From an uncultured Ruminococcus sp. (GTDB lineage: Bacteria > Bacillota > Clostridia > Oscillospirales > Ruminococcaceae): 12,487 nucleotides of DNA. How positions within the stretch are numbered: the first letter of the stretch is position 1; the number at the start of each line of letters is the position of its first letter. The translations under genes were made by a program, and so were the position numbers. Positions 1 to 8,180 of this stretch are shown here, piece after piece. The stretch spans positions 1 through 12,487 of the forward strand of contig UQXS01000051.1 of the NCBI GenBank assembly GCA_900545125.1, given 5' to 3'. Under the pieces are notes generated by a model. That model was not told the DNA's origin. It saw only the letters and a list, made by a program, of their open reading frames with translations, and did not search any database.

Positions 1-424
1 AACGAAGTATATGCTTTGCCGCAGCCTGCATTCCGCCGTCAAGATATATTGCAGCAATAACCGCTTCAAATGCATCCGCAAGTATGGACGGACGCTGCCG
101 TCCGCCGGTGTTCTCTTCACCTTTGCCCAGTAAGAGGAAATCGCCGAGACGTATCTGTTTTGCAAAAATATGAAGAGATTTTTCACAGACAAGAGAAGCT
201 CTTATTTTTGTGAGCTGTCCCTCCGCTACATTAAGATTTTTGTACAAAAAATCCGAAACAACTATCGACAGAACACTGTCGCCAAGAAATTCCAGACGCT
301 CGTTGCTTCCGTCAGGATGCTTTCTCTCGTTTGAATATGAGGAATGAGAAAGTGCCTGCCGGATAAGCTGCTTTTTCTTAAAAGTATAACCTATTATTTC
401 TTCAAATTCTTTGATATTATCCAA
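1..424 (-). CDS. rnc: Ribonuclease III, N-terminal part (cut by window edge)
   Basis: Double-strand-specific endoribonuclease that processes rRNA precursors and structured mRNAs in the cytoplasm. The frame reads 141 codons from 424 to the left edge without a stop. It shows the family signature ERLEFLGDSVL at residues 42-52 and a second catalytic segment, LADAFEA, at 115-121. The expected metal-binding acids are present as E42, E45, D49, D117 and E120. The C-terminal dsRNA-binding domain lies outside the window. The start is TTG at 424: the only nearby ATG (at 433, overlapping the plsX stop) runs into a stop after five codons, and a GGAAAGGA Shine-Dalgarno sits just upstream inside the end of plsX. 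The plsX stop is 6 bases away, so the genes are very probably co-transcribed and translationally coupled. Identity is clear; only the start codon is inferred. Confidence 0.95.
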   Translation of the reverse strand, partial: MDNIKEFEEIIGYTFKKKQLIRQALSHSSYSNERKHPDGSNERLEFLGDSVLSIVVSDFLYKNLNVAEGQLTKIRASLVCEKSLHIFAKQIRLGDFLLLGKGEENTGGRQRPSILADAFEAVIAAIYLDGGMQAAAKHILR

Positions 425-430
425 TTTTTA

Positions 431-1426
431 TCATTCCTTTCCGGAGACTCCTGCAACATATTTCTCGATTTCCCCGGTTACATTTGTTTCAACGCACTTT
501 TTAGCCTGTCTTACGGCATTGAAAAAAGCCGTTGCATCCGAACTTCCGTGTGCCTTTATAACAGGCTTTTTTACACCCAGCAGCGCCGAGCCTCCCACCT
601 GTTTATAATCCATCTGACGGCGGAGAGCATTGATCTTTCCAAGAGAAAAAAGTGCTCCTGCCTTGCCGATGCCTGAGAATATCCACTTGAGCTTATGACC
701 GAAAAACGAACCCATTCCTTCATAAAGCTTGAGAGCTACATTTCCCGTAAAACCGTCGGTAACAACGACCTGCACTTCGCCTTTCGGCATATCTCTTGCT
801 TCGATATTTCCAACAAAATTCAGTCCGGACTCGCTAAGCAACTTATGCGCCTCTATTTCAAGATCACGCCCTTTGGTCTCTTCTGCTCCTATGTTGAGAA
901 GCGCCACCTTCGGATTTTTAATTCCCATTACTTTTTCTGCATATGCACTGCCCATTACTGCAAACTGCACGAGCATTTCCGGACGGCACTCCGTATTTGC
1001 TCCGGCATCCAGAAGAACGAAACTGCCCTTGTCAGCAGGAAGAACAGGCGACGGAGCAATACGTTTTATTCCCCGGATGCGCTTGACAATAAACGTCGCA
1101 CCCATTACAAGAGCTCCCGTACTTCCGGCGCAGACATAAGCATCGCCCTTTCCGTAGGCAAGAAGCTGTAACCCCAATCCAAGAGATGTGTTCTTCTTTG
1201 ACTTGATTATCTCGTTGGGTTCGTCATGTATGTCAAAGATCTCTTCGGTGTGAGCAATCTCCATTCCGGAAAGACTTACACCATTATCCGAAGCGCATTT
1301 TTTTATTACATCCTCATTTCCTGTAAGAATGATATTTACCCCAAGTTCCGAAACAGCTTCCGCACATCCCTTTATTACCTCAAGAGGAGCATTGTCTCCT
1401 CCGAAAGCGTCAACGATAACTTTCAT
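431..1426 (-). CDS. plsX: Phosphate acyltransferase PlsX
   Basis: Converts acyl-ACP and phosphate to acyl-phosphate, the acyl donor for PlsY in the first step of phospholipid synthesis; a peripheral membrane enzyme. The 331-residue product has the usual family length and opens with the typical MKVIVDAFGGDNAP. Further family blocks are CAGSTGAL (near 97-104), LLDAGAN, LLNIGAEETKG, VVVTDGFTGNV, GGSALLGV and KAHGSSD. The start at 1426 is preferred over an in-frame ATG at 1447 because GGAGAG lies 8 bases upstream of it and the shorter form matches the family N-terminus. The gene overlaps the end of trmFO by 17 bases. In many Firmicutes plsX is followed by acpP; here rnc follows directly. Confidence 0.96.
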   Translation of the reverse strand: MKVIVDAFGGDNAPLEVIKGCAEAVSELGVNIILTGNEDVIKKCASDNGVSLSGMEIAHTEEIFDIHDEPNEIIKSKKNTSLGLGLQLLAYGKGDAYVCAGSTGALVMGATFIVKRIRGIKRIAPSPVLPADKGSFVLLDAGANTECRPEMLVQFAVMGSAYAEKVMGIKNPKVALLNIGAEETKGRDLEIEAHKLLSESGLNFVGNIEARDMPKGEVQVVVTDGFTGNVALKLYEGMGSFFGHKLKWIFSGIGKAGALFSLGKINALRRQMDYKQVGGSALLGVKKPVIKAHGSSDATAFFNAVRQAKKCVETNVTGEIEKYVAGVSGKE

Positions 1427-2738
1427 AGCCCGCTCTCTCCATTTCATTTTTCAGTGATTCGACCGCACGGCTTGCATAAGCTCCGTACTTTTCTTTTTTG
1501 TCCTTTATTCTTACGCCGATATCCGGAAGAATTCCCATATTTGCCCCCATAGGCTGGAATTTTCCGCTGTTGTACGGGTCGCTGATATATGCGCTCAGTG
1601 CTCCCGTCATGGTATCGGCAGGAAGTTTCAGCGGTTCAAGTCCCTTTATTTTTCTGGCTGCGGCAATACCTGCTATAATACCGCTTGCCGCAGATTCCAT
1701 ATATCCTTCCACTCCGGTGATCTGACCGGCAAAGTAAATATCCTGCCTGCTTCTCATGGAAAAATCGCTGTTCAGAAGCTGCGGACTATTTATAAACGTG
1801 TTCCGGTGCATAACGCCGTAACGCATGAATTCGGCGTTTTCCAGACCGGGGATCATCGAGAAAACACGTTTCTGCTCCCCGAATTTCAGATTTGTCTGGA
1901 ATCCCACCAGATTAAACAGCGTTCCCTCACGGTTTTCCCTGCGGAGCTGAACTACGGCATATGGCCTCCGTCCGGTTCTGGCATCTGTAATTCCCACCGG
2001 CTTCATAGGGCCGAAACGCATGGTATCAATACCACGGCGTGCAAGTTCCTCTATAGGCATACATCCCTCGTATACGCTGAACGGATGTGTTTCAAAATCC
2101 TTTAGCTGAACCTTTTCCGCTCCTATAAGCGCCTCATAAAATGACAGATACTCTTCTTTATCCATGGGGCAGTTGATATAATCCGCATCCCCTCTGTCGT
2201 ACCGTGAAGCAAAGAAAACACATTCCTTATCAAGGCTCTCATAGGTAACGATAGGCGCAGCAGCGTCGTAAAAGCTCAGTCCCTCGCCGCACAGTTCCTT
2301 TATTACATCTGCCATTGCTCCGGAAGTCAGCGGCCCTGTGGCAATAATGCATATTCCATCAGGAAGCTCTGTCACTTCTGTTCCGATAACTTCTATACAA
2401 GGGTGATTTCTGATCTTTTCCGTCACGCTGTCAGAAAATTTTTCCCGGTCAACGGCAAGAGCGCCTCCTGCCTCAACCGAATTTTCCTTTGCACATGGAA
2501 CTGTCAGCGAACCAAGCATCTCCATTTCGTATTTCAATAATCCTGCCGCCGATTCTATCCTTGAAGCTTTAAGCGAATTTGAGCAGACAAGCTCCGCAAA
2601 ACCGCTGTATTTATGGGCAGGAGAATACTTCTCCGGCTTCATCTCGTAAAGCCTCACATTTATACCTGCCTGCGCCAGCTGCCATGCCGCTTCACAGCCT
2701 GCCAGTCCTGCACCGATAACATTTACGATATCTGTCAT
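1410..2738 (-). CDS. trmFO: Methylenetetrahydrofolate--tRNA-(uracil-5-)-methyltransferase TrmFO
   Basis: FAD- and folate-dependent enzyme that makes 5-methyluridine at position 54 in the T-loop of tRNA, the Gram-positive alternative to SAM-dependent TrmA. The 442-residue protein begins with the dinucleotide-binding motif VIGAGLAGCEAA (residues 7-18). Cys52 (LVCSNSLKAS) and Cys226 (YEGCMPIEELA) sit where the two functional cysteines of the B. subtilis enzyme are placed, as I recall it. Other family blocks are RFGPMKPVGI, LRRENREGTLFNLVGFQT, FAGQITGVEGYMESAASG and PMGANMGILP. The start ATG overlaps the topA stop as ATGA, with GAAAGAGAG upstream as ribosome site, implying coupled translation. 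The topA-trmFO order is common in Firmicutes. Identity is very secure. Confidence 0.97.
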   Translation of the reverse strand: MTDIVNVIGAGLAGCEAAWQLAQAGINVRLYEMKPEKYSPAHKYSGFAELVCSNSLKASRIESAAGLLKYEMEMLGSLTVPCAKENSVEAGGALAVDREKFSDSVTEKIRNHPCIEVIGTEVTELPDGICIIATGPLTSGAMADVIKELCGEGLSFYDAAAPIVTYESLDKECVFFASRYDRGDADYINCPMDKEEYLSFYEALIGAEKVQLKDFETHPFSVYEGCMPIEELARRGIDTMRFGPMKPVGITDARTGRRPYAVVQLRRENREGTLFNLVGFQTNLKFGEQKRVFSMIPGLENAEFMRYGVMHRNTFINSPQLLNSDFSMRSRQDIYFAGQITGVEGYMESAASGIIAGIAAARKIKGLEPLKLPADTMTGALSAYISDPYNSGKFQPMGANMGILPDIGVRIKDKKEKYGAYASRAVESLKNEMERAGYESYR

Positions 2739-4816
2739 TTAGCCAGCTCTCTTTCATATCCGCAGCCCTCGTTCTCGCATATAAGACGTCCCGATTTTCC
2801 GCCCTTATTGAAGAGTGTCTTTCCGCACTGCGGACAGATTTCCTTTGTTGGAACATTCCATGTCATGAAATTGCAGTCGGGATAGCCCTCACAGCCATAG
2901 AAGCTTCTGCCTTTTTTGGATTTTTTCAGCAGTATTTTCCTGCCGCATCTCGGACAGTTTCCTTCGGTTTCCGTCACGATCTGCTTAGCGTTCCTGCACT
3001 CCGGAAAACCAGGGCAGGCAAGAAATTTTCCGTATTTGCTGTATTTAATGACCATATTTCTTCCGCAAAGCTCGCATACGACATCAGTGACCTCGTCAGG
3101 AACTTTTATACGCTTGCCGTCCATAGCTGTTTCTGCGTTTTTTAATGTTACTTCAAATTCATCGTAAAACTCGTGAAGAGCGCTTACCCAATTTTTGCTG
3201 CCGTGTTCAACCTCGTCAAGATCGCTCTCCATCTGAGCAGTAAATTTAGCGTCTACTATCTTTGTAAAGTGCTCCGTCATAAGCTGTGTGATAGCTTCTC
3301 CGAGATTTGTCGGCTTGAGAGCCTTTCCATCATGTTCGACATACTGCCTTGTTGTAATGGTGGTAATCGTCGGAGCATAGGTACTCGGACGTCCGATGCC
3401 GTTTTCCTCCAGTGCCTTGATAAGAGAAGCTTCGGTATATCGTGGGGGCGGCTGAGTAAAATGCTGATTTCCGGCAATTGATTTCAGCTTGACTACGTCA
3501 TCCGTTTTAAGTTCCGGAAGCATCTTTTTTCCGTTTTCTCCGTCGCTTGCCGTTTCGGAATAAAGTACCATAAAGCCGTCAAATTTCACGGAATATCCGG
3601 AAGCTCTGAACGTACAGCCGTTCGCTTCAATATCTACGGAAACCGTGTCCAGAAGTGCATTTGCCATCTGACTTGCAATAAATCTTTCCCAGATAAGCTT
3701 GTAAAGTCTGAACTGATCCGACGTAAGACTGGACTTTACCCTTTCCGGAGTAAGATCGGGTGTTGAGGGACGTATTGCCTCATGCGCATCCTGAGCATTG
3801 TTTTTCGATTTGTAATTTCTCGGTTCGGGCGGCAGATATTCCTTTCCGTATACCGTTCCGATATACTCGGCGGCGGCAGATTTTGCCTCGTCGGAAATAC
3901 GCAGACTGTCCGTTCTCATGTAAGTGATAAGACCGACAGCACCTACGCCCTCGACATCCACGCCCTCATAAAGTTCCTGAGCGGCTTTCATGGTACGCTT
4001 TGCCGTAAAACCAAGGCGGCGTGAAGCATCCTGCTGCAAAGTTGAAGTAATAAAAGGCGGCGCAGGCTGTTTTTTTGTCACTCTCTTTTTGACAGAAGCA
4101 ACTTTATATACGGCTCCAGACAACCTTTCAAGGAGTGAATCTGCCTCTGCCTGCCCCGGAATCTCCAGTTTTTTTCCGTCAACGGCAACGAGAGATGCTT
4201 CAAATACCCTTTTGGATGAGGGGACAGTGAGTTTTACATCAATTGACCAGTATTCCTTCGGCACGAATTTTCTTATCTCATTTTCCCTGTCAACAATAAG
4301 CTTTACGGCAACCGACTGTACTCTTCCGGCAGAAAGACCTCTTTTCACCTTTTTCCAGAGAAACGGACTGAGTTCATATCCCACAAGTCTGTCCAAAATA
4401 CGCCTTGCCTGCTGAGCATTCACAAGATCAACATCTATCTTATGTGGATTACTCATTCCACGCTGAACTCCGGTTTTGGTGATCTCGTTGAATGCAACAC
4501 GGTTATTGTCATTCATATCAAGCTTGAGCATCTGCGCTATATGCCATGAAATAGCCTCTCCTTCACGGTCGGGGTCAGTTGCAAGATATATTTTATCGCA
4601 CTTTTTAGCACATTTTTTAAGTTCCTTGATAACATCCTCTTTGCCTTTCATATCAGTATACTGAGGCTTGAAATCATGCTCCTTGTCAACGCCCATTTTT
4701 GATTTCGGAAGATCACGTATATGTCCCATAGACGCAATGACTTCATACCCTGGACCAAGGTACTTTTTTATTGTTTTTGCCTTTGCAGGCGACTCTACTA
4801 TTACCAGATCTGACAT
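2735..4816 (-). CDS. topA: DNA topoisomerase I (type IA)
   Basis: Relaxes negative supercoils by transient single-strand cleavage. The 693-residue protein has the TOPRIM domain at the N-terminus (LVIVESPAKA with Glu8; acidic DPDREGE at 81-87), the LSAGRVQSVAV block at 161-171, and the catalytic tyrosine Tyr299 in ITYMRTDSLRIS. NGIGRPSTYAPTI marks the core end. The C-terminus carries three four-cysteine zinc ribbons at about 581-607, 621-648 and 661-685, each starting with C-x2-C. Length and architecture match Firmicute TopA. The start ATG is preceded by GGGG ten bases upstream. It lies 14 bases after dprA and overlaps trmFO by four bases, so it is mid-operon. No missing motif was noticed. Confidence 0.98.
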   Translation of the reverse strand: MSDLVIVESPAKAKTIKKYLGPGYEVIASMGHIRDLPKSKMGVDKEHDFKPQYTDMKGKEDVIKELKKCAKKCDKIYLATDPDREGEAISWHIAQMLKLDMNDNNRVAFNEITKTGVQRGMSNPHKIDVDLVNAQQARRILDRLVGYELSPFLWKKVKRGLSAGRVQSVAVKLIVDRENEIRKFVPKEYWSIDVKLTVPSSKRVFEASLVAVDGKKLEIPGQAEADSLLERLSGAVYKVASVKKRVTKKQPAPPFITSTLQQDASRRLGFTAKRTMKAAQELYEGVDVEGVGAVGLITYMRTDSLRISDEAKSAAAEYIGTVYGKEYLPPEPRNYKSKNNAQDAHEAIRPSTPDLTPERVKSSLTSDQFRLYKLIWERFIASQMANALLDTVSVDIEANGCTFRASGYSVKFDGFMVLYSETASDGENGKKMLPELKTDDVVKLKSIAGNQHFTQPPPRYTEASLIKALEENGIGRPSTYAPTITTITTRQYVEHDGKALKPTNLGEAITQLMTEHFTKIVDAKFTAQMESDLDEVEHGSKNWVSALHEFYDEFEVTLKNAETAMDGKRIKVPDEVTDVVCELCGRNMVIKYSKYGKFLACPGFPECRNAKQIVTETEGNCPRCGRKILLKKSKKGRSFYGCEGYPDCNFMTWNVPTKEICPQCGKTLFNKGGKSGRLICENEGCGYERELAK

Positions 4817-4830
4817 TTATACTTAACCCC

Positions 4831-6108
4831 TTAAATACACAATTCAAACGTTTTGCCCGGAAGCTGACGAACAACTCCAAGAATCTCCAGTTCGGTCAGT
4901 TCCGTCATGAGTCCGGCAGGATCAGTCTCCAGCGTCTGCGCAAGAACTTCAATATGAACTTTCTCTCCTGAAAGAGCCGAATAAATTCTCTGCTGAACTT
5001 CATTAAGCTCCGGAAGTTCGGCAGTTACAGCTGATTCTGTTTCGTCTGCCGATACTGCCGAATCACTTTTTTCTTCAACATCCTTTTTTTCCGGCTGATT
5101 TCTTTTCCTGCCGGATTTTCCTGACTTTTTTATTTCATCAATTGACGAATCCTCATAATCATCGTCCTCATAATCATTCATTGTTACTCCCATGCAGGAA
5201 TACCGGTCGGCACGTACTTCCGCATCAAGCGTTCCGCCGATGCTGAAACATTCTATTATTTCACCTGTACCGTAAAGTGCCTGTGCGCCGTCACGAAGAA
5301 GTGCGATATTTCCGGAATATGAATTGCCGAATATATCCGCAGGAGGAAGAACAAATACATCTCTTCCGCAGTCGGCTGCCATGTTCGCAGTTATGAGCGA
5401 ACCGCTTTTCAGCGAGGCTTCAAATACGATAGTTAGTCTGCCCAGAGCCGCCATTATCCTGTTTCTTTTCGGAAAATTCTGAGAATAAGGCGATGTTCCC
5501 GGAGGATATTCCGAAACAAAAACTCCGCCGTTTTCAAGAATTTTTTCACGGAATCTGATATTCGGCTTAGGATAATCCACATCAATCCCGCATCCAAGAA
5601 TGCACGCTGTGGGACGTCTGCTGTCCGCAGCCGCCATATGAGCTGCAATATCCGTTCCGACTGCAAATCCGCTGACTATCACAAAGCCGTCTCCGGCAAG
5701 CTGACGGCAGATCTTGTAAGCCGAATCTGCACCGTAAGCAGACGGAGTTCTCGTTCCCACAGCAGTTATAGTTCTTGTACCTGTAAGACAAGCGATATTT
5801 CCTTTGTAATGAAGTATTACCGGCGGATTAAAAATATTACGAAGCTGCGGAGGATATTCACGGCTTCCGTAACCGATAATGCTGATTCCCTTTCCGGCGC
5901 ACTGCTCAACATATTTCTGCGCCTGTTCAAGAGAGACATTCTTTATATTCCGCCTTTCCGTCTGAGCCAGAGAAATGCCGTCTCCTCCCGAAACAAGTGC
6001 GGAATAAGTATCTTCTGCATCGCCGTATATATTTACGATATCCCATATTCTGCGGTTTCCGACGCCGAAAACCATTGCAAGCCATATCCAGTATTTTTTA
6101 TCATCCAC
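4831..6108 (-). CDS. dprA: DNA-processing protein DprA/Smf
   Basis: Binds single-stranded DNA and loads RecA during natural transformation; also widespread in bacteria not known to be competent. 425 residues. An N-terminal helical region (1-70) precedes the Rossmann-like DprA core (about 75-290) with REYPPQLRNI, AVGTRTPSAYG (116-126), VSGFAVGTDIAAH (145-157), ILGCGIDVDYP, FPKRNRIMAAL and EASLKSGSLITA (230-241). The usual PG after the GRDVFVL strand is PP here. Residues 311-365 form an acidic/lysine-rich, low-complexity linker (NDYEDDDYEDSS ...). Residues 366-425 look like the C-terminal winged-helix domain. GTG at 6108 is chosen as start because GGGGG lies 7 bases upstream and no in-frame ATG fits. 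It follows the methyltransferase gene by 12 bases. Whether the organism is transformable cannot be told from this window. Confidence 0.95.
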   Translation of the reverse strand: MDDKKYWIWLAMVFGVGNRRIWDIVNIYGDAEDTYSALVSGGDGISLAQTERRNIKNVSLEQAQKYVEQCAGKGISIIGYGSREYPPQLRNIFNPPVILHYKGNIACLTGTRTITAVGTRTPSAYGADSAYKICRQLAGDGFVIVSGFAVGTDIAAHMAAADSRRPTACILGCGIDVDYPKPNIRFREKILENGGVFVSEYPPGTSPYSQNFPKRNRIMAALGRLTIVFEASLKSGSLITANMAADCGRDVFVLPPADIFGNSYSGNIALLRDGAQALYGTGEIIECFSIGGTLDAEVRADRYSCMGVTMNDYEDDDYEDSSIDEIKKSGKSGRKRNQPEKKDVEEKSDSAVSADETESAVTAELPELNEVQQRIYSALSGEKVHIEVLAQTLETDPAGLMTELTELEILGVVRQLPGKTFELCI

Positions 6109-6120
6109 ACATATTCCCCC

Positions 6121-6903
6121 TTATTTTCTGAGTTCCCACATTATAATTCCTGCTGCCATAGCGGCATTGAGCGAGTTGATATTTCCGTTCATCGGAATAA
6201 TTATACGCCTGCCGCATCGCTTTGATACCTCAGACGGCAGACCATTCCCCTCGTTTCCTATAAACACTGCATGAGCACCCTCAAACGAACATTCCGTCAG
6301 GAGCTGTGCATCACTGTCGATCACGGCGGCGGATGAAGATATCCCGTTTTTTTCAAGAAGTTCAAAAAGACGGTTCTCGTCGTTTTCAATGAATATATCG
6401 GCTCTGAAAACCGAACCCATAGTTGAACGTATAACTTTCGGGCTGTAGAGATCGCAGCATCCGCATAAAATTATACCGTCGATTCCGAGTGCATCTGCCG
6501 TTCTTATTATCATCCCCAGATTTCCCGGATCCTGAATGCGGTGCAGGACAATATATCGTCCGCTTTCACGAAATGACGGCTTCTTGTCCGTAATCATCCG
6601 GCATATGGCAAAAATCCCCTGAGTGTTATCCGTTGAAGCTATCTTTTTTCCAAGCTCATTTGAAATGACAACGACTCTTGTATTTCTCAAATCAGCCTGA
6701 AACAGCATTTCCGAATATTTTTCATAGGCATTGGCTGTGAAGATAAGATGCGACAGTCCGGATTTTTCACTGAGAGCATCCTGAACGATCCGCAGTCCCT
6801 CCAACACGAATAAGCCGTATTGCAGCCTGTCCTTTTTCGAGGACGAAAGCTTCTGATACAGCTTTATAATTGAATTATCTTTAGATGTGATTATATTTTC
6901 CAA
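6121..6903 (-). CDS. SpoU/TrmH-family RNA 2'-O-ribose methyltransferase
   Basis: SAM-dependent, knotted (SPOUT) enzyme that methylates a ribose 2'-OH in rRNA or tRNA. Taken from TTG at 6903 it is 260 residues and begins like the family (MENIITSKDNSIIKLYQKL, then FVLEGLRIV). The substrate-binding domain covers about 1-105. The SPOUT domain shows motif 1 IQDPGNLGMIIRTADA (123-138), motif 2 VFIGNEGNGLP (213-223) and motif 3 with SLNAAMAAGIIMWE (244-257). A GTG at 6960 in the same frame would add 19 residues that do not resemble the family. The strong GGAGG at 6915-6919 and a hairpin in the extra stretch argue that this stretch is leader RNA. The exact target (for example 23S rRNA, as for RlmB) cannot be decided. 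It heads the tight dprA-topA-trmFO-plsX-rnc run. Confidence 0.88.
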   Translation of the reverse strand: MENIITSKDNSIIKLYQKLSSSKKDRLQYGLFVLEGLRIVQDALSEKSGLSHLIFTANAYEKYSEMLFQADLRNTRVVVISNELGKKIASTDNTQGIFAICRMITDKKPSFRESGRYIVLHRIQDPGNLGMIIRTADALGIDGIILCGCCDLYSPKVIRSTMGSVFRADIFIENDENRLFELLEKNGISSSAAVIDSDAQLLTECSFEGAHAVFIGNEGNGLPSEVSKRCGRRIIIPMNGNINSLNAAMAAGIIMWELRK

Positions 6904-6928
6904 TAGTACGGACACCTCCGGATCACAC

Positions 6929-6980
6929 AATGTACGGATTTCCCGTGAAGAAATCCCCACAGGAAAACATGACGTACATT
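6929..6980 (-). promoter_or_regulatory. Nested inverted repeat in the leader of the methyltransferase gene
   Basis: On the minus strand AATGTACG (6973-6980) can pair with CGTACATT (6929-6936). Directly inside it GGATTTC (6950-6956) pairs with GAAATCC (6936-6942) around a 7-base loop; one base is shared between the two 3' arms. The structure ends 10 bases before the GGAGG of the methyltransferase gene. It could be a translational control element, an mRNA processing site, or chance. No good promoter was seen between the rplT terminator and this gene, so partial read-through from the ribosomal operon may feed it. Confidence 0.45.
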
Positions 6981-6985
6981 ACAAC

Positions 6986-7020
6986 AAAACACGCTCGTTT
7001 ATTTAAAAGAGCGTGTTTTT
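6986..7020 (-). terminator. Rho-independent terminator after rplT
   Basis: A perfect 11-base inverted repeat, AAAACACGCTC (6986-6996) and GAGCGTGTTTT (7009-7019), encloses a 12-base AT-rich loop. On the minus strand the right-hand arm is followed by TTTTGTTGT, so it fits as the terminator of the infC-rpmI-rplT transcript, whose stop codon is about 8 bases upstream. The T-run on the plus strand would let it act in both directions. The stem is short in G+C, so some read-through into the downstream methyltransferase operon is plausible. Confidence 0.85.
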
Positions 7021-7027
7021 AGTCGAA

Positions 7028-7381
7028 TTAAAGAGCTGCCTTAGCCTTGTCAGCAATAGCTGTAAAGCCTGCTGCATCATTGATAGCGATTTCGGAGAGC
7101 ATCTTTCTGTTAAGAGTGATACCTGCCTTCTTGCAGCCATTCATGAATGTTGAGTAGTTCATGCCGTTAAGCTTTGCTGCTGCTGAGATTCTTGTGATCC
7201 AGAGCTGTCTGAACTGTCTCTTCTTCTGCTTTCTGCCGATGTATGCATAGTTGCCGGACTTCATGACAGCCTGCTTAGCCATCTTGAAGTGTTTGCTCTT
7301 AGCGCCGAAATAGCCCTTAGCAAGCTTTAAAGTTTTATTTCTTCTCTTACGAGTCATCATTGCACCTTTAATACGTGCCAT
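7028..7381 (-). CDS. rplT: 50S ribosomal protein L20
   Basis: Early-assembly large-subunit protein that binds 23S rRNA and, in Firmicutes, represses its own operon through the infC leader. The 117-residue product has the family's usual length. It starts [21 protein letters not shown], with the basic N-terminal extension, then [20 protein letters not shown] and [14 protein letters not shown] in the globular domain. A clear GGAGGT lies upstream of the ATG. It is the last gene of the infC-rpmI-rplT operon, followed immediately by a hairpin terminator. Confidence 0.98.
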   Translation of the reverse strand: MARIKGAMMTRKRRNKTLKLAKGYFGAKSKHFKMAKQAVMKSGNYAYIGRKQKKRQFRQLWITRISAAAKLNGMNYSTFMNGCKKAGITLNRKMLSEIAINDAAGFTAIADKAKAAL

Positions 7382-7436
7382 ATTCTTATACCTCCAAAAT
7401 TAAAATTACGAAAACGATCAGCTTGTCTGACCCGGA

Positions 7437-7640
7437 TTACATATAAGGAACAAGTTTCTTGATTGTAGGTGCATTTGTTGTATCGCAGACACCTGCATTA
7501 CGAGCGATTCTCTTGCGCTTTGTATCCTTCTGGGTAAGTCTGTGTCTCTTGTTAGTGTGCTGATATTTAACCTTACCGTTTCCTGTAATCTTAAAACGCT
7601 TCTTAGCGCCTGAGTGAGTTTTAACCTTGACCTTTGCCAT
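7437..7640 (-). CDS. rpmI: 50S ribosomal protein L35
   Basis: Small basic protein of the large ribosomal subunit, 67 residues. It opens with the typical [20 protein letters not shown] and contains [17 protein letters not shown], both hallmarks of L35. Its GGAGG begins directly after the infC stop codon, with a gap of only 12 bases between the two reading frames, so translation is likely coupled to infC. A 55-base gap with its own Shine-Dalgarno separates it from rplT. Confidence 0.97.
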   Translation of the reverse strand: MAKVKVKTHSGAKKRFKITGNGKVKYQHTNKRHRLTQKDTKRKRIARNAGVCDTTNAPTIKKLVPYM

Positions 7641-7652
7641 TATAAATCCTCC

Positions 7653-8171
7653 TTACTTACCGGCCTTGGGCGAAACGAACATAACAATGCTGCGTCCCTC
7701 CATTTTTGCCGGCTTATCAACAGTGCCGACTGCCGAAACTGCTTCCTTGAAACGATTGAGCAGCTCTTCTCCCAGCTGAGGGTGAGCGATAGCTCTCTTG
7801 CGGAATCTTACCGAAACTTTAAGCTTATCTCCGCCCTGGAGAAATTTTACAGCCTGATTGACCTTTGTTTCATAGTCATGAGTATCAATTGTAGAGAACA
7901 TTCTGATTTCCTTGATTGAAACTACCTTCTGATTCTTTCTTGCTTCCTTTTCACGTTTAGCCTGTTCAAAGCAGTATTTGCCGTAATCCATTATACGGCA
8001 CACAGGCGGTGTTGCCTGCGGAGCAATTTTCACGAGATCAAGATCTTTTTCAAAGGCAATCTGCTGTGCCTCTTTTGCAGATAAAACTCCGAGTTTCTTG
8101 CCGTCATTGTCGATTACGAGAATTTCCTTATCTCTTATTTCTTCGTTGACCTGCAGTTCCTGTTTGCTAAT
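7653..8171 (-). CDS. infC: Translation initiation factor IF-3, probable ATT start
   Basis: Binds the 30S subunit, keeps it apart from 50S and enforces correct start-codon choice. 172 residues from the proposed start. The N-domain shows QVNEEIRDKEILVID, PPVCRIMDYGKYCFEQ and EKEARKNQK; the C-domain shows STIDTHDYETKVNQAVKFL and KVSVRFRKRAIAHPQLG. I place the start at ATT (8169-8171): GGAGG at 8181-8185 is 9 bases upstream, whereas an in-frame TTG at 8177 is only 3 bases from it. No in-frame ATG is present. AUU starts are known for infC in E. coli and Bacillus-type genes, where they allow IF-3 to limit its own synthesis. The product would read (M)SKQELQVNEEIRDK. If TTG is used instead the protein has two more residues (174). 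Confidence 0.95.
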   Translation of the reverse strand: MSKQELQVNEEIRDKEILVIDNDGKKLGVLSAKEAQQIAFEKDLDLVKIAPQATPPVCRIMDYGKYCFEQAKREKEARKNQKVVSIKEIRMFSTIDTHDYETKVNQAVKFLQGGDKLKVSVRFRKRAIAHPQLGEELLNRFKEAVSAVGTVDKPAKMEGRSIVMFVSPKAGK

Positions 8172-8180
8172 AGTCAAGCA

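Noticed and set aside
695..1171. Plus-strand open frames opposite plsX (also 729-1139)
   Set aside because: They are antisense shadows of a strongly conserved PlsX frame, with no ribosome site and no recognisable protein features.
3990..4415. Plus-strand open frame opposite topA
   Set aside because: The minus-strand TopA reading is unambiguous; this frame has no ribosome site or domain and is a by-product of its codon usage.
5638..6225. 195-codon plus-strand open frame opposite dprA and the methyltransferase end
   Set aside because: It spans two well-identified minus-strand genes and their junction, is Ser/Cys-rich without motifs, and has no ribosome site.
6904..6960. GTG-initiated 19-residue N-terminal extension of the methyltransferase
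   Set aside because: The extension does not fit the family, lacks a ribosome site before GTG, and contains the inverted repeats; TTG at 6903 behind GGAGG fits better.
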